Shown here piece by piece: positions 41,433-49,695 of a DNA stretch of 64,000 nucleotides. Positions within the stretch are counted from its first letter, which is position 1; each line of letters opens with the position of its first letter. Origin of the DNA: DATFWC01 sp963777755 (GTDB lineage Bacteria > Pseudomonadota > Alphaproteobacteria > Rhizobiales > Xanthobacteraceae); NCBI GenBank assembly GCA_963777755.1, contig CAVZSC010000034.1, positions 372,001-436,000 on the forward strand, given 5' to 3'. The translations under genes were made by a program, and so were the position numbers. The notes under the pieces are model-generated. The model was not told the origin of the DNA and did not search any database. It saw only the letters and a list, made by a program, of their open reading frames with translations.

Positions 41433-42116
41433 TCAACCCGTCACAACATTATCGACGCGGATGGCGCGAAAATCATTCACGTTTGTAAAGGTGGGGCCAG
41501 GGACCACCAGCTCGCCCAGGCCGGCGAAAAGGCGCCCGAATCGTTGTTGGCGAGAAACGCGGCAGGATCGAGGCCGAGCCCGCGGGCGCGGGTGGCGGAA
41601 TCCGCATAGGCGCCTGCGGGATCATCCCGGCTGCCGCTTGCCCCGTCGGTGCCGTCGGTATCGCAGGCAATACCGGCGATTCCGTCCTCCCCGCCGAGCA
41701 CCAGCGCCAGGGCATATTCCTGGTTGAGACCGCCGCTTCCGTTCCCGCGGATCGTCACCGTCAGCTCGCCGCCCGACACGATGACGGCCCGCCGGTTGCT
41801 CGCCTTGAGCTCGAGCGCGAGGCGCTCCTGCGCGGCGGCGACCGCGCGGGCCTCCCCTCGAGCGCATCGCCGAGGAACACGCATTCGTAGCCGGCCGCGC
41901 CCACCGCCTGTTGCACGGCGTCACTTGGCTGGCTTCCAGGTAGTGCCGCTCGGCAACTTCGGTCATCGAGCCGGCGGCCTTGCCGGCCGCCAGGAGGATC
42001 AGCCGACCGCGCTCCGGCGGCTCGGGCAGCTCGTTCGCCAGAAAGCTCGCCGGATGCGCCGCCGCAACCGCGCCACGGAACAGGCCTTCGAGGAATTCCC
42101 GCGACGGCGGACTCAT
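41433..42116 (-). pseudogene. glycerate 2-kinase (MOFRL family), internally deleted
   Basis: N-terminal part (42116 to about 41930): FLEGLFRGAVAAAHP and LILLAAGKAAGSMTEVAERHYLEA. The sequence then jumps to VQQAVGAAGYECVFLGDALEG and the C-terminal MOFRL domain: RRAVIVSGGELTVTIRGNG, GLNQEYALALVLGG, DTDGTDG. About 240 central residues of a roughly 420-residue enzyme are missing. Two further single-base losses lie in short runs: GGGG before AGGCC near 41860, and TTTT near 41537 where five T give AFFAGLGELVVPGPTFTNVNDFRA, ending at 41433. The start overlaps the EamA stop as ATGA. Confidence 0.75.
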
Positions 42117-43030
42117 GGACCGACCTCGCCGATTGCCGGCGCGGCTGCGCGCGGGCGTGCCACCCAGATCCCGAGGAGGATGAGGGCGCCGCCCACGATC
42201 TGCACCACGCCCAAGGCTTCGTCGAGAATGAGCCAGCCGAATACCGCCGCGGCGATTGCTTCGAGAAAGATCACCAGCGAGGAGAACGTCGCCGGCAATG
42301 ATCCGAGCGCCACCGCCACCAGGCCCTGCCCGCCGACCTGGGAGACGACCGCAAGAGCAAGCAGCGCTGCAAGGCCGCTCGCCGTCTGCGGCAGGAGGCG
42401 CGGCTCGAGCGCAAGCGCCACCGCCAGCAGGCAGGCCGCAGTGACTGAGGTCGACAGGAAGATCAGCCGGCCGGCGCCGTGACGGCCGCGCGCGTGGCGC
42501 ACCGCCAGCACGTAGAGGCCGAAGAACACCGCGGTGGCGAGGCCGCACAGGTCGCCCCATTGGCGGTGTGGAGCAAAACCGTAGCTCTCCCCGATCAGCG
42601 CGGCGCCACCGATCAGACACAGCGCAAGTCCGGCCAGAGTCGGGAAGCCGATCGTTTCGGAACGCAGCAGAAAGCCGCCGAGCACGACCCAGATGGGCGC
42701 GGTGGTCGCCAGGAACGTCGCGTTGGCGACGGTGGTGCCGAGAATCGCCAAGTGCCAGAAGAACAGGTCGCCCGCGAACAGAAGCCCGCACAGCACGATC
42801 GCCGAATCGAAGCGCAGCGGCTGCGCTTGCCCATGCGCCTCCACCCGCGCCCAGGCGAACAGGAACGGCAGCGCCAGGAAGGTGCGCCAGAAGGCGCTGG
42901 CATACGGCCCAACTTCGGCCAGCCGCACGAAGATCGGCGACGCGCCCATCGCCACCGCGCCGAGTGCAAGGCAGAGGATGGCGAGTGCCATGCGGCGGTC
43001 GGGAGGAATGGTCAGCACGGCTGTCGTCAT
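42113..43030 (-). CDS. EamA/DMT-family transporter
   Basis: 305 residues, ten hydrophobic helices in two EamA repeats (ASPIFVRLAEVGPYASAFWRTFLALPFLFAW in the first; IFLEAIAAAVFGWLILDEALGVVQIVGGALILLG in the second). Drug/metabolite exporter type; the substrate cannot be read. Start at 43030 by family length. Its stop overlaps the start of the decayed glycerate kinase, so the two were once one operon. Confidence 0.88.
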   Translation of the reverse strand: MTTAVLTIPPDRRMALAILCLALGAVAMGASPIFVRLAEVGPYASAFWRTFLALPFLFAWARVEAHGQAQPLRFDSAIVLCGLLFAGDLFFWHLAILGTTVANATFLATTAPIWVVLGGFLLRSETIGFPTLAGLALCLIGGAALIGESYGFAPHRQWGDLCGLATAVFFGLYVLAVRHARGRHGAGRLIFLSTSVTAACLLAVALALEPRLLPQTASGLAALLALAVVSQVGGQGLVAVALGSLPATFSSLVIFLEAIAAAVFGWLILDEALGVVQIVGGALILLGIWVARPRAAAPAIGEVGP

Positions 43031-43286
43031 AAAGGTGGGCGGGATCCTATTTGGAGATTTTGTCGCAGGAGGGTGATGCCAACGCCGGGTATCCGAGTCT
43101 ATAATGCTTCCAATCACACGCAGCCGGGGGGCGCCTCGCCCGACGCGATAGTCGGGCAGTCAACACAATATCGCAAATCGCCGGCGCGTCGTCGCCTCCT
43201 TCCCATCTGACCGGCTGCGCGGGCGATGGGGCGGCGGCCATGGCCCGGCGAGCATCAAACCGAGAAACGTTGCCAAGGAGGAACGC

Positions 43287-43742
43287 ATGACGATCGCCTT
43301 AACGGTCAATGGCAAGGCGGCCAGTGTCGCCGCAGAGCCGGATACGCCGCTGCTGTGGGTGTTGCGCGAGCGCCTCGGGCTCACCGGCACCAAGTTCGGA
43401 TGCGGGTCGGGCCTGTGCGGCGCGTGCACCGTTCACATCGACGGCAAGGCGGTGCGCTCATGCCAGGTGAGCGTGTCGCAAGCGCAGGGCAAGAAGGTCA
43501 CGACGATCGAAGGGCTTTCAGCCGACAACGCGCATCCGCTGCAGAAGGCGTGGATCGCCGAGCAGGTGCCGCAATGCGGCTACTGCCAGTCGGGGCAGAT
43601 CATGCAGGCGGCGGAGCTGCTCGCCACCACAAAGAACCCCACCCGCGAGCAGATCGTCACCCACATGGACGGCAACATCTGCCGCTGTGGAACCTATCCC
43701 CGCATCGTGCGCGCGATCGAGCGCGCCGCACGGGAGGCCTGA
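43287..43742 (+). CDS. 2Fe-2S subunit of a molybdenum hydroxylase (IorA/CoxS-like)
   Basis: 151 residues. An N-terminal plant-type 2Fe-2S cluster (GCGSGLCGACTVHIDG plus the later Cys in RSCQVSV) and a C-terminal four-helix 2Fe-2S domain (QCGYCQSGQIMQA, NICRCGTYPRI). A strong AAGGAGG precedes the ATG. Followed after 4 bases by the catalytic subunit. The pair is of the isoquinoline 1-oxidoreductase type without a separate FAD subunit. Confidence 0.93.
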   Translation: MTIALTVNGKAASVAAEPDTPLLWVLRERLGLTGTKFGCGSGLCGACTVHIDGKAVRSCQVSVSQAQGKKVTTIEGLSADNAHPLQKAWIAEQVPQCGYCQSGQIMQAAELLATTKNPTREQIVTHMDGNICRCGTYPRIVRAIERAAREA

Positions 43743-43746
43743 CGCC

Positions 43747-45969
43747 ATGACCAGCGCAATTCAGCAAGGCAAGCTCGAGACCACGATCAGCCGACGCAGC
43801 TTCGTCGCGGGCAGCGCGGGGCTGACCTTCGCGTTCACGCTCACCGGCGGCATGGTCGGCCGCCTCACCGAAGCCTTGGCAGCCGATAGCGCCAAGCTCA
43901 ATGCCTGGGTGACGATCGGCGCCGACGGCACGATCACGATCCTCTCGCCGGTCGCCGAGATGGGGCAGGGCACGCTCACCACGCTTCCGCTGATCCTCGC
44001 CGAGGAACTCGACGCGGACTGGTCGAAGGTGAAGACCGAGTTCGCGCCGCCGATCCCGAAGATCTACGGCAACCCGCACCCGATCATGCGGGGCGGCATG
44101 GCGACGGTCGCCAGCGTTTCCGTGCCCGGCTACTACATGCCGCTGCGCATGGCCGGCGCACAGGCTCGCCGCGTGCTGCTCGACAACGCCGCCAAGCACT
44201 GGAACGTGCCGGTCGAGGAGCTGACCACCGAGCCGAGCGTTGTCGTCCACGCCAAGTCGGGTCGGCGCATCTCCTACGGCGAGATCGCCAAGTTCGCGAC
44301 GGTTCCCAACGAGCCGCCGCAGATCACCGCGGCCGATCTCAAGAAGGAGCCGCAGTTCCGCCTGATCGGCCGCAAGGACATTGGGCGCGTCGACGTGCCG
44401 GCGAAGGTCAACGGAAGCGCCAGGTACGGCATCGACGTGCAGGTGCCGGGCATGGTCTATGCCACCGTCCTGCAATCGCCCATGGAAGGCGCCAAGCCGG
44501 CGACCGTCAACACCGATGAGGTGATGAAGGTCAAGGGCGTCACCAAGGTACTGCCGCTGCCGTTCGGCGTCGCCGTGGTGGGCGACTCGGTGGAGGCGAC
44601 GCGCGCCGGGCGCAGCGCGCTCAAGGTGACGTGGGACACCTCGGGCGCGACCGCCGCCAAGTTCGATTCGGAGAAGGCCAAGGACGAGTACGCGGCGCAC
44701 GGCCGCGACCCGAACGCCAAGGCGGTGGAGTGGTTCAAGGTCGGCGATGCCGGCGCGGCGCTCGGCCAGGCCAGCAAGGTGCTGGAGGCGACCTACTGGT
44801 CGGAGCACTGCTACCACGCGCAGATGGAGCCGATGAATTGCGTCGCCAAGGTCGCCGAGGACGGCCAGTCGGCGGAAGTCTGGACCGGCACGCAGTCGAA
44901 CGCGCTCGCCGCCCTCGTGGCGTCGAACGTGCTCAAGACCACGCCGGACAAGATCCGCGTGCATCAGCACCTGCTCGGCGGCGGCTACGGCCGGCGCGTG
45001 TGGTCGGATGCGGTGGCGCAATCGGTCGTCATCGCCAACATTGTCAAGCAGCCGGTGAAGCTGATCCTCACCCGCGAGGACGACGTCGCGGCGGCGCGGC
45101 CGCGACCGATGACGCATCACATCCTCAAGGCGGGCCTCGACCAGAATGGCAACCTGGTCGGCTGGCATCACCGGCTCGTCGCCGAGAACGTCGACGCCGT
45201 GGCGGCACCGCCGCGGTTCCAGGCGTCGGGCGGCAAGGACGTGATCGGGATGCGCGGGCTCGAGCAGGAGCACTACGCGATCCCCAACATCCTGTCCGAC
45301 GCGGTGCGCGAGATCCGCGGCATGCGGGTGCACGCTTGGCGCGGGATCGGCGCGGGCTACAACAAGTTCGCCGCCGAGTCGTTCCTCGACGAGATCGCGC
45401 AGGCCAAGGGCATCGATCCGCTGGCGTTGCGGCTCGAGCTCACCAAGAACCATCCGCGCGCCCACGCGGTGATCAAGACGGTGGCCGAGATGGCCGACTG
45501 GGGCCGCAAGCGCGACGGCCGTGCGCTCGGGCTCGCGTTCGCCGACTATCACGACAGCTTCGGCGCCGCCATCGCCGAAGTGTCGGTCGATCGGGCGAGC
45601 GGCAAGATCAAGGTCCATGAGTACTGGGTCGCGGCCGATCCCGGCATCGTCATCCAGCCGGAGAACGCCCACGCCCAGCTCGAAAGCGGCATCGTGTATG
45701 GGCTGAGCGCGGCCCTGCTCGAGGAGTTCGCCGTCAAGGACGGCGCCGTGCAGGCCTCGAACTTCGACGACTATCCGGTGCTGCGCATGAGCGACCTGCC
45801 GGTGATGCACACCAGGCTGGTGGCGAGCGGCGCAGCGCCGACCGGCATGGGCGAGCTCAGCGTTCCCCAGGTCGCGCCGGCGATCGCCAACGCGATCTTT
45901 GCCCTCACCGGCAAGCGGCTCCGGCACCTGCCGATGTCGCCCGATCGGGTGAAGAAGGCATTGGCGTAG
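43747..45969 (+). CDS. molybdopterin subunit of a molybdenum hydroxylase (IorB-like)
   Basis: 740 residues with a Tat signal (TISRRSFVAGSAGLTFAF), so exported folded with its partner. It contains the aldehyde oxidase/xanthine dehydrogenase molybdopterin domains in two tandem parts: VAEMGQGTLTTLPLILAEELDADW, HQHLLGGGYGRRVW, MRVHAWRGIGAGYNKFAAESFLDE, and the C-terminal GMGELSVPQVAPAIANAIF with the catalytic Glu. It oxidises an aldehyde or N-heterocycle. The substrate is not readable. Operon with the 2Fe-2S subunit; no cytochrome gene adjacent. Confidence 0.92.
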   Translation: MTSAIQQGKLETTISRRSFVAGSAGLTFAFTLTGGMVGRLTEALAADSAKLNAWVTIGADGTITILSPVAEMGQGTLTTLPLILAEELDADWSKVKTEFAPPIPKIYGNPHPIMRGGMATVASVSVPGYYMPLRMAGAQARRVLLDNAAKHWNVPVEELTTEPSVVVHAKSGRRISYGEIAKFATVPNEPPQITAADLKKEPQFRLIGRKDIGRVDVPAKVNGSARYGIDVQVPGMVYATVLQSPMEGAKPATVNTDEVMKVKGVTKVLPLPFGVAVVGDSVEATRAGRSALKVTWDTSGATAAKFDSEKAKDEYAAHGRDPNAKAVEWFKVGDAGAALGQASKVLEATYWSEHCYHAQMEPMNCVAKVAEDGQSAEVWTGTQSNALAALVASNVLKTTPDKIRVHQHLLGGGYGRRVWSDAVAQSVVIANIVKQPVKLILTREDDVAAARPRPMTHHILKAGLDQNGNLVGWHHRLVAENVDAVAAPPRFQASGGKDVIGMRGLEQEHYAIPNILSDAVREIRGMRVHAWRGIGAGYNKFAAESFLDEIAQAKGIDPLALRLELTKNHPRAHAVIKTVAEMADWGRKRDGRALGLAFADYHDSFGAAIAEVSVDRASGKIKVHEYWVAADPGIVIQPENAHAQLESGIVYGLSAALLEEFAVKDGAVQASNFDDYPVLRMSDLPVMHTRLVASGAAPTGMGELSVPQVAPAIANAIFALTGKRLRHLPMSPDRVKKALA

Positions 45970-45987
45970 CGTAGGCTTCGTCGATCA

Positions 45988-46019
45988 AGGCAGGGCCGCG
46001 CGATGGCGCGGCCCTGCCT
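45988..46019 (+). terminator. strong hairpin after the IorB-like gene
   Basis: Perfect 14-bp stem AGGCAGGGCCGCGC (45988-46001) / GCGCGGCCCTGCCT (46006-46019), loop GATG, 18 bases past the stop. No U run follows; possible Rho-aided terminator or 3' stabiliser. Confidence 0.6.
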
Positions 46020-46117
46020 GCTCCAGCCGCTATGGCGGTTGCCGTCTGGCGGTTGCGCCTATGGCGCCCGGCGGCGACGGCGCCTATCATTCGCGGGACC
46101 ATGCGAAGGAACCTGCC

Positions 46118-46423
46118 ATGACCATCGATGACAAGACCCGAACGGAGCTCGAAGCCGCCGTGTACCGGCGTCTCGTGGAGCACCTGCGCACACGCACCGA
46201 CGTGCAGAACATCGATCTGATGAATCTCGCCGGTTTCTGCCGCAACTGCCTCTCCAACTGGATGAAAGAGGCGGCGGATGCGAAGGGGCTCGGCATGAGC
46301 AAGGACGCGAGCCGCGAGGCTGTCTACGGCATGCCATACGACGAATGGCGCGCGAAATATCAGAAGGAAGCCACCAAGGAGCAGCAGGCCGCATTCGAAA
46401 AAGCGGGTGTGCACAAGCATTGA
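46118..46423 (+). CDS. DUF1244 protein
   Basis: 101 residues. It matches the DUF1244 family: RRLVEHLRTRTDVQNIDLMNLAGFCRNCLSNWM, then YGMPYDEWRAKYQKEAT. Two Cys in the FCRNC motif. Small, acidic/helical, cytoplasmic; no function is assigned to the family. AAGGA lies 7 bases before the ATG. The next gene begins 116 bases on. Confidence 0.9.
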   Translation: MTIDDKTRTELEAAVYRRLVEHLRTRTDVQNIDLMNLAGFCRNCLSNWMKEAADAKGLGMSKDASREAVYGMPYDEWRAKYQKEATKEQQAAFEKAGVHKH

Positions 46424-46539
46424 GATTTCGTGCACAGGATTTCTTGCCTGTGTACGGCTGTGGATGACCCCGATCTCGCCTTGACCTTGCGGGCGCGGCC
46501 CCGGAAATCTCTTCTCGAAAACACCTCGAGGAGTGTCCG

Positions 46540-46827
46540 ATGGCCCCCGCCACTGCCGCCGCCGTCAAGGAGAAGGAAGAAACCGCCCACCGGTTCGCCA
46601 AGGACCACCTGAAGGCCTTCGTCGAGCGGATCGAACGGCTCGAGGAAGAGAAGAAGGCGATCGCCGACGATATCCGCGACGTCTATGGGGAAGCCAAGGC
46701 CACCGGTTTCGACATGAAGGCGTTGCGCACCGTCATCCGGATGCGCAAGCAGGATGTCGACGAGCGCAAGGAGCAGGAGGCGATCCTGGAAACCTACCTG
46801 CACGCGCTCGGCATGCTGGCGGCGTGA
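46540..46827 (+). CDS. GapR-like DNA-binding protein (DUF2312/UPF0335)
   Basis: 95 residues. DUF2312 core: FVERIERLEEEKKAIADDI, then DVYGEAKATGFDMKALRTVIRMRKQD. It matches GapR of Caulobacter, a dimeric/tetrameric clamp that binds overtwisted DNA ahead of replication and transcription forks and helps topoisomerases. The N-terminus here has an extra 20 charged residues. Coiled-coil helix about 30-55. The start has AGGAG 7-8 bases upstream. Confidence 0.88.
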   Translation: MAPATAAAVKEKEETAHRFAKDHLKAFVERIERLEEEKKAIADDIRDVYGEAKATGFDMKALRTVIRMRKQDVDERKEQEAILETYLHALGMLAA

Positions 46828-46863
46828 GGGCGAATCGACGGCGTCTGCCTACGTGCAACTCCG

Positions 46864-47604
46864 TCACTCGGTCCCGACGCGTGTTTCTTCCACGCTCTTG
46901 CGGCTTCGATATTTCGCTTCGTCGGCGCACTTGGCGACGTGAGCGTCGCGGTTGATGACCTGCAGGTTGGGCAGGCCCCAGTAGTCAAGCAGGCCTGGCC
47001 ACGGCGTGTCGCGCTGCTCGCCCCACAGGCGGAACAGCGGGACCCGGTGATCGACCTCCGCGGTCCTCCACAGCCGGCCGCCGGTCTCGCCGCAACGGCG
47101 CGCCTGCAGCCGCCGGAGGATGCGCGCGTGGTCGCTCGGCGCGTTCCAGAACCGCCAGGCGACGACGCAGGCGGTGTGCCAGCCGGCATTCCGGTTCGGG
47201 CCTTTGCCCCACAGGTCGACATGCCAGCCGAGGCGGTAGACCGGCTGTCCGCACACGCAGCAGAAGCCGGGGCCCCGGGCAAAAGCCGCCTCGCGATAGG
47301 GTGCCGGCGGCGTGCGGAAGCTCTCCGGCAAGCCGCCCTGCGTTCCGATGCGCCAGGACCATCCTGCGGGCGCTCCGCTGATGGCGGCGAGCGCGCGGGC
47401 GAGCCGGTCGGCGCGGATCACATGCGCGCGCCAATAGGAATCCACCGCCAGGCGCGGCATCGGCGGGGTGAAGCGCCGGTTCAGTGCGTGGGTGAGAACG
47501 GGGGTGGGGAAGATCGCCGGCAGCGCCTTGGTGAGACGCGTCAGCGCCCGGGCGTTCTGCGCGGCGCGCCAGACCGAAGCCTTGGTGATGATTCGCTTGG
47601 GCAT
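46864..47604 (-). CDS. HNH-nuclease-like protein
   Basis: 246 residues. A CCVCGQPVY pair, then HVDLWGKGPNRNAGWHTACVVAW, and a C-terminal HNH-like EVDHRVPLFRLWG with LPNLQVINRDAHVAKCADEAKYRSR. In HNH enzymes the DH is the metal site and the later N and H complete it; here the last block has NRDAH in place of the usual C-x-x-C-H. A small rhizobial family with no known target; I would not call it a restriction enzyme. Convergent with gapR. Confidence 0.65.
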   Translation of the reverse strand: MPKRIITKASVWRAAQNARALTRLTKALPAIFPTPVLTHALNRRFTPPMPRLAVDSYWRAHVIRADRLARALAAISGAPAGWSWRIGTQGGLPESFRTPPAPYREAAFARGPGFCCVCGQPVYRLGWHVDLWGKGPNRNAGWHTACVVAWRFWNAPSDHARILRRLQARRCGETGGRLWRTAEVDHRVPLFRLWGEQRDTPWPGLLDYWGLPNLQVINRDAHVAKCADEAKYRSRKSVEETRVGTE

Positions 47605-47638
47605 GCCTGACGAATGTCAGGAATGCGTAAAGCTTTCG

Positions 47639-49435
47639 TCAGCGCAAGAGGCGTGCCGTGCGCGGCAGCATATCGACCGTCGGCAGGAAGGCGACGGCGG
47701 CGCCGCTGAACTTCAGCGAGGTCAGGCCGAGCGTCGGGTCGTTGGAGAAAACCATCGCGACGGTGCTGTCAGGCTTGTGCATGAGCGGACGCAAGGTCCG
47801 CGCGTCTTTGGCGCCGACCACCGCGACGTCGAGCGAATGATGCACGCTCGGCGTCATGATCACGCCGCGCAGCCATGGATCGAAGCCGCGCTGGCCGATC
47901 TTTGCGGCCGGCGAGTTCACGGCCGCCTTACGGGTCGCGACCGTCGCGTTGTCGGCGCTCGGCGGGACCGTGGCATTGCCGGTGCTCGGTGCGGTGGCGG
48001 CGTTCGCCGAGGCGATGGGTTTCAGGGCGCCCATGGGCGACGTTGCGGGCTTGGCGACCGGCTCGGCGGGGGCCGCGGCGGAGCCTGCCGCCGCATAGGC
48101 GAGAGCCAGATCGGTCGGCACGCGGTCGTTCTGGCTCGGATTGCTGGTCCACGAGTTGAGGCTGGCGGTGGTCTCGACCGGCGTCTGCAGGTCGATGTCT
48201 TTCGGCGGCCGCGGCGGGGCACGCCGCCCATCGGGTCCTTTGATCCATGCCAGGCGTTCCCCGGTCGGAGCCATCGCCTCGTTGCCCGGCTCGGCCTTGT
48301 TGGCAGCCAGCGTGCTGCTGCCCGCCAGCGTCACGTCATCCGGCGGTTCCTGCCAGAACCCGCGCGAGCGGATGATCTCGGTCGGCGTCGCCACCGCCGA
48401 CGTGCTCGCCGAAGCCAGCGTGAACTCGCCCGGCTTGGCCGGCGCAGCAGGCGCGGCCGGTTTGGTGGTCGAGGCGACGAAGAACTCGTTGGCCTTCGCC
48501 GGCCGCGCGCGCGGCATCGGCGGGAGCGGGGCCTCCTGTGAGGCGGGCGTCGGTGACGCGTCGGCGACCTTGCGGCCGCGGGCGGGTGGCGTCGTCTCGC
48601 CCTCGTCCTCTTCGTTGGAGCCGATCCCGAGCAGTTTGGCGAGGACATTGCGACCGCGCCCGGGCGCTGCGCCGCTCGCGTCGGCAGTCTTGATGCCGGC
48701 GTTTTGCGCAGCGGCGAGCGACGTCGCCGAGGGCGTGCTGCCGCGCCGCTGCACTTCGGCCAGGGCGGCAGAATAGTTCTTCAGCGGATGGCCGTCGGAC
48801 GGGACATGGACGGTCTTGCCGTCCGGGAACACGCGGGCGAGCTGGTCGTGCGTCATGCGCGGCCAGTGGCGAATGCTGCCGACATCGACGTGTACGAACC
48901 CGGAGCTCGGATAGAAGCCGACGCCGCCGCGCTGCAGGCGCAGGCCGGCCGCCCTGATCTGATCGAGCGGCGCGCCCGGAATGGAGAAGTCGATCGCCTT
49001 GCCAAGCGTGTGCTGGCTGAACTGCGCGACCCCGCGGCTGCGGCGGCGCAGCATCGCGTTGGTCACCGGCGAGCGGTAGGACGAGATGATGTGGATGACC
49101 GGCTCCTTCACCCCGACATCGCGGGAGACTTCCCACAGGATGTCGAACAGCTGCGGATCCATCCGCGTCTCGTCGTTGTTGCGCCAGTCGCGCAGGAAGT
49201 GATTGAGCTTCTTCAGGCCGTCCTCGTCGTAGCGGCCGTTGCGCTTGAAGGTGACGGTGATCGAATCGTCGCGGTGGGTGTGCTGGAACGAAAGCGTGCG
49301 CGTGCCGCCGTCGGCGACCGCGGTCTGCAGGCTCTGGCACCCGAACAGGAGGAGCAGTGCTGCGAGGGCGATACGTCCGGCCGTACGCGACCGTTGAACA
49401 CACGAACCCGAATAGCGTGCAAGACGGACTGGCAC
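47639..49435 (-). CDS. DUF882 peptidase M15-like exported protein
   Basis: 598 residues. Signal/lipoprotein-like N-terminus (ALAALLLLFGCQSLQ: a lipobox Cys is possible). DUF882 domain at about 45-195: HIISSYRSPVTNAMLRRRSRGVAQFSQHTLGKAIDF with the zinc-site HTLGKAID, and FVHVDVGSIRHW with the second His pair. The remaining two thirds are low-complexity Ala/Pro/Thr, then a short ordered C-terminus. The family resembles DD-carboxypeptidases acting on peptidoglycan. No shift; ends 35 bases from the HNH-like gene. Confidence 0.82.
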   Translation of the reverse strand: MPVRLARYSGSCVQRSRTAGRIALAALLLLFGCQSLQTAVADGGTRTLSFQHTHRDDSITVTFKRNGRYDEDGLKKLNHFLRDWRNNDETRMDPQLFDILWEVSRDVGVKEPVIHIISSYRSPVTNAMLRRRSRGVAQFSQHTLGKAIDFSIPGAPLDQIRAAGLRLQRGGVGFYPSSGFVHVDVGSIRHWPRMTHDQLARVFPDGKTVHVPSDGHPLKNYSAALAEVQRRGSTPSATSLAAAQNAGIKTADASGAAPGRGRNVLAKLLGIGSNEEDEGETTPPARGRKVADASPTPASQEAPLPPMPRARPAKANEFFVASTTKPAAPAAPAKPGEFTLASASTSAVATPTEIIRSRGFWQEPPDDVTLAGSSTLAANKAEPGNEAMAPTGERLAWIKGPDGRRAPPRPPKDIDLQTPVETTASLNSWTSNPSQNDRVPTDLALAYAAAGSAAAPAEPVAKPATSPMGALKPIASANAATAPSTGNATVPPSADNATVATRKAAVNSPAAKIGQRGFDPWLRGVIMTPSVHHSLDVAVVGAKDARTLRPLMHKPDSTVAMVFSNDPTLGLTSLKFSGAAVAFLPTVDMLPRTARLLR

Positions 49436-49695
49436 GTCCCGATCTTCCGTAAAGACGTCGCAACACAGGCGCCATGGCCGGATGGCCGCGGCGGGATGGC
49501 TAACGCAGTCTTATCAAGATCGGTTAACGCGCCCTTACGGACGGGTCCCCCCCGATCACCGCCTTGGGTAGCGGCGAAGTATGGCAAAAAAGGGCCGACC
49601 CTGTGGCCTGGGGGACACAGCCAAACGGAAATCGCAGGCGGCTAAGGGCCGAAATCCGATCGGGGGATGTCCGCGGGCACCCCCGAAAGCAACAC

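Noticed and set aside
43657..45927. 756-codon minus-strand frame opposite the IorB-like gene
   Set aside because: Antisense shadow; the plus-strand gene has a Tat signal and molybdopterin motifs.
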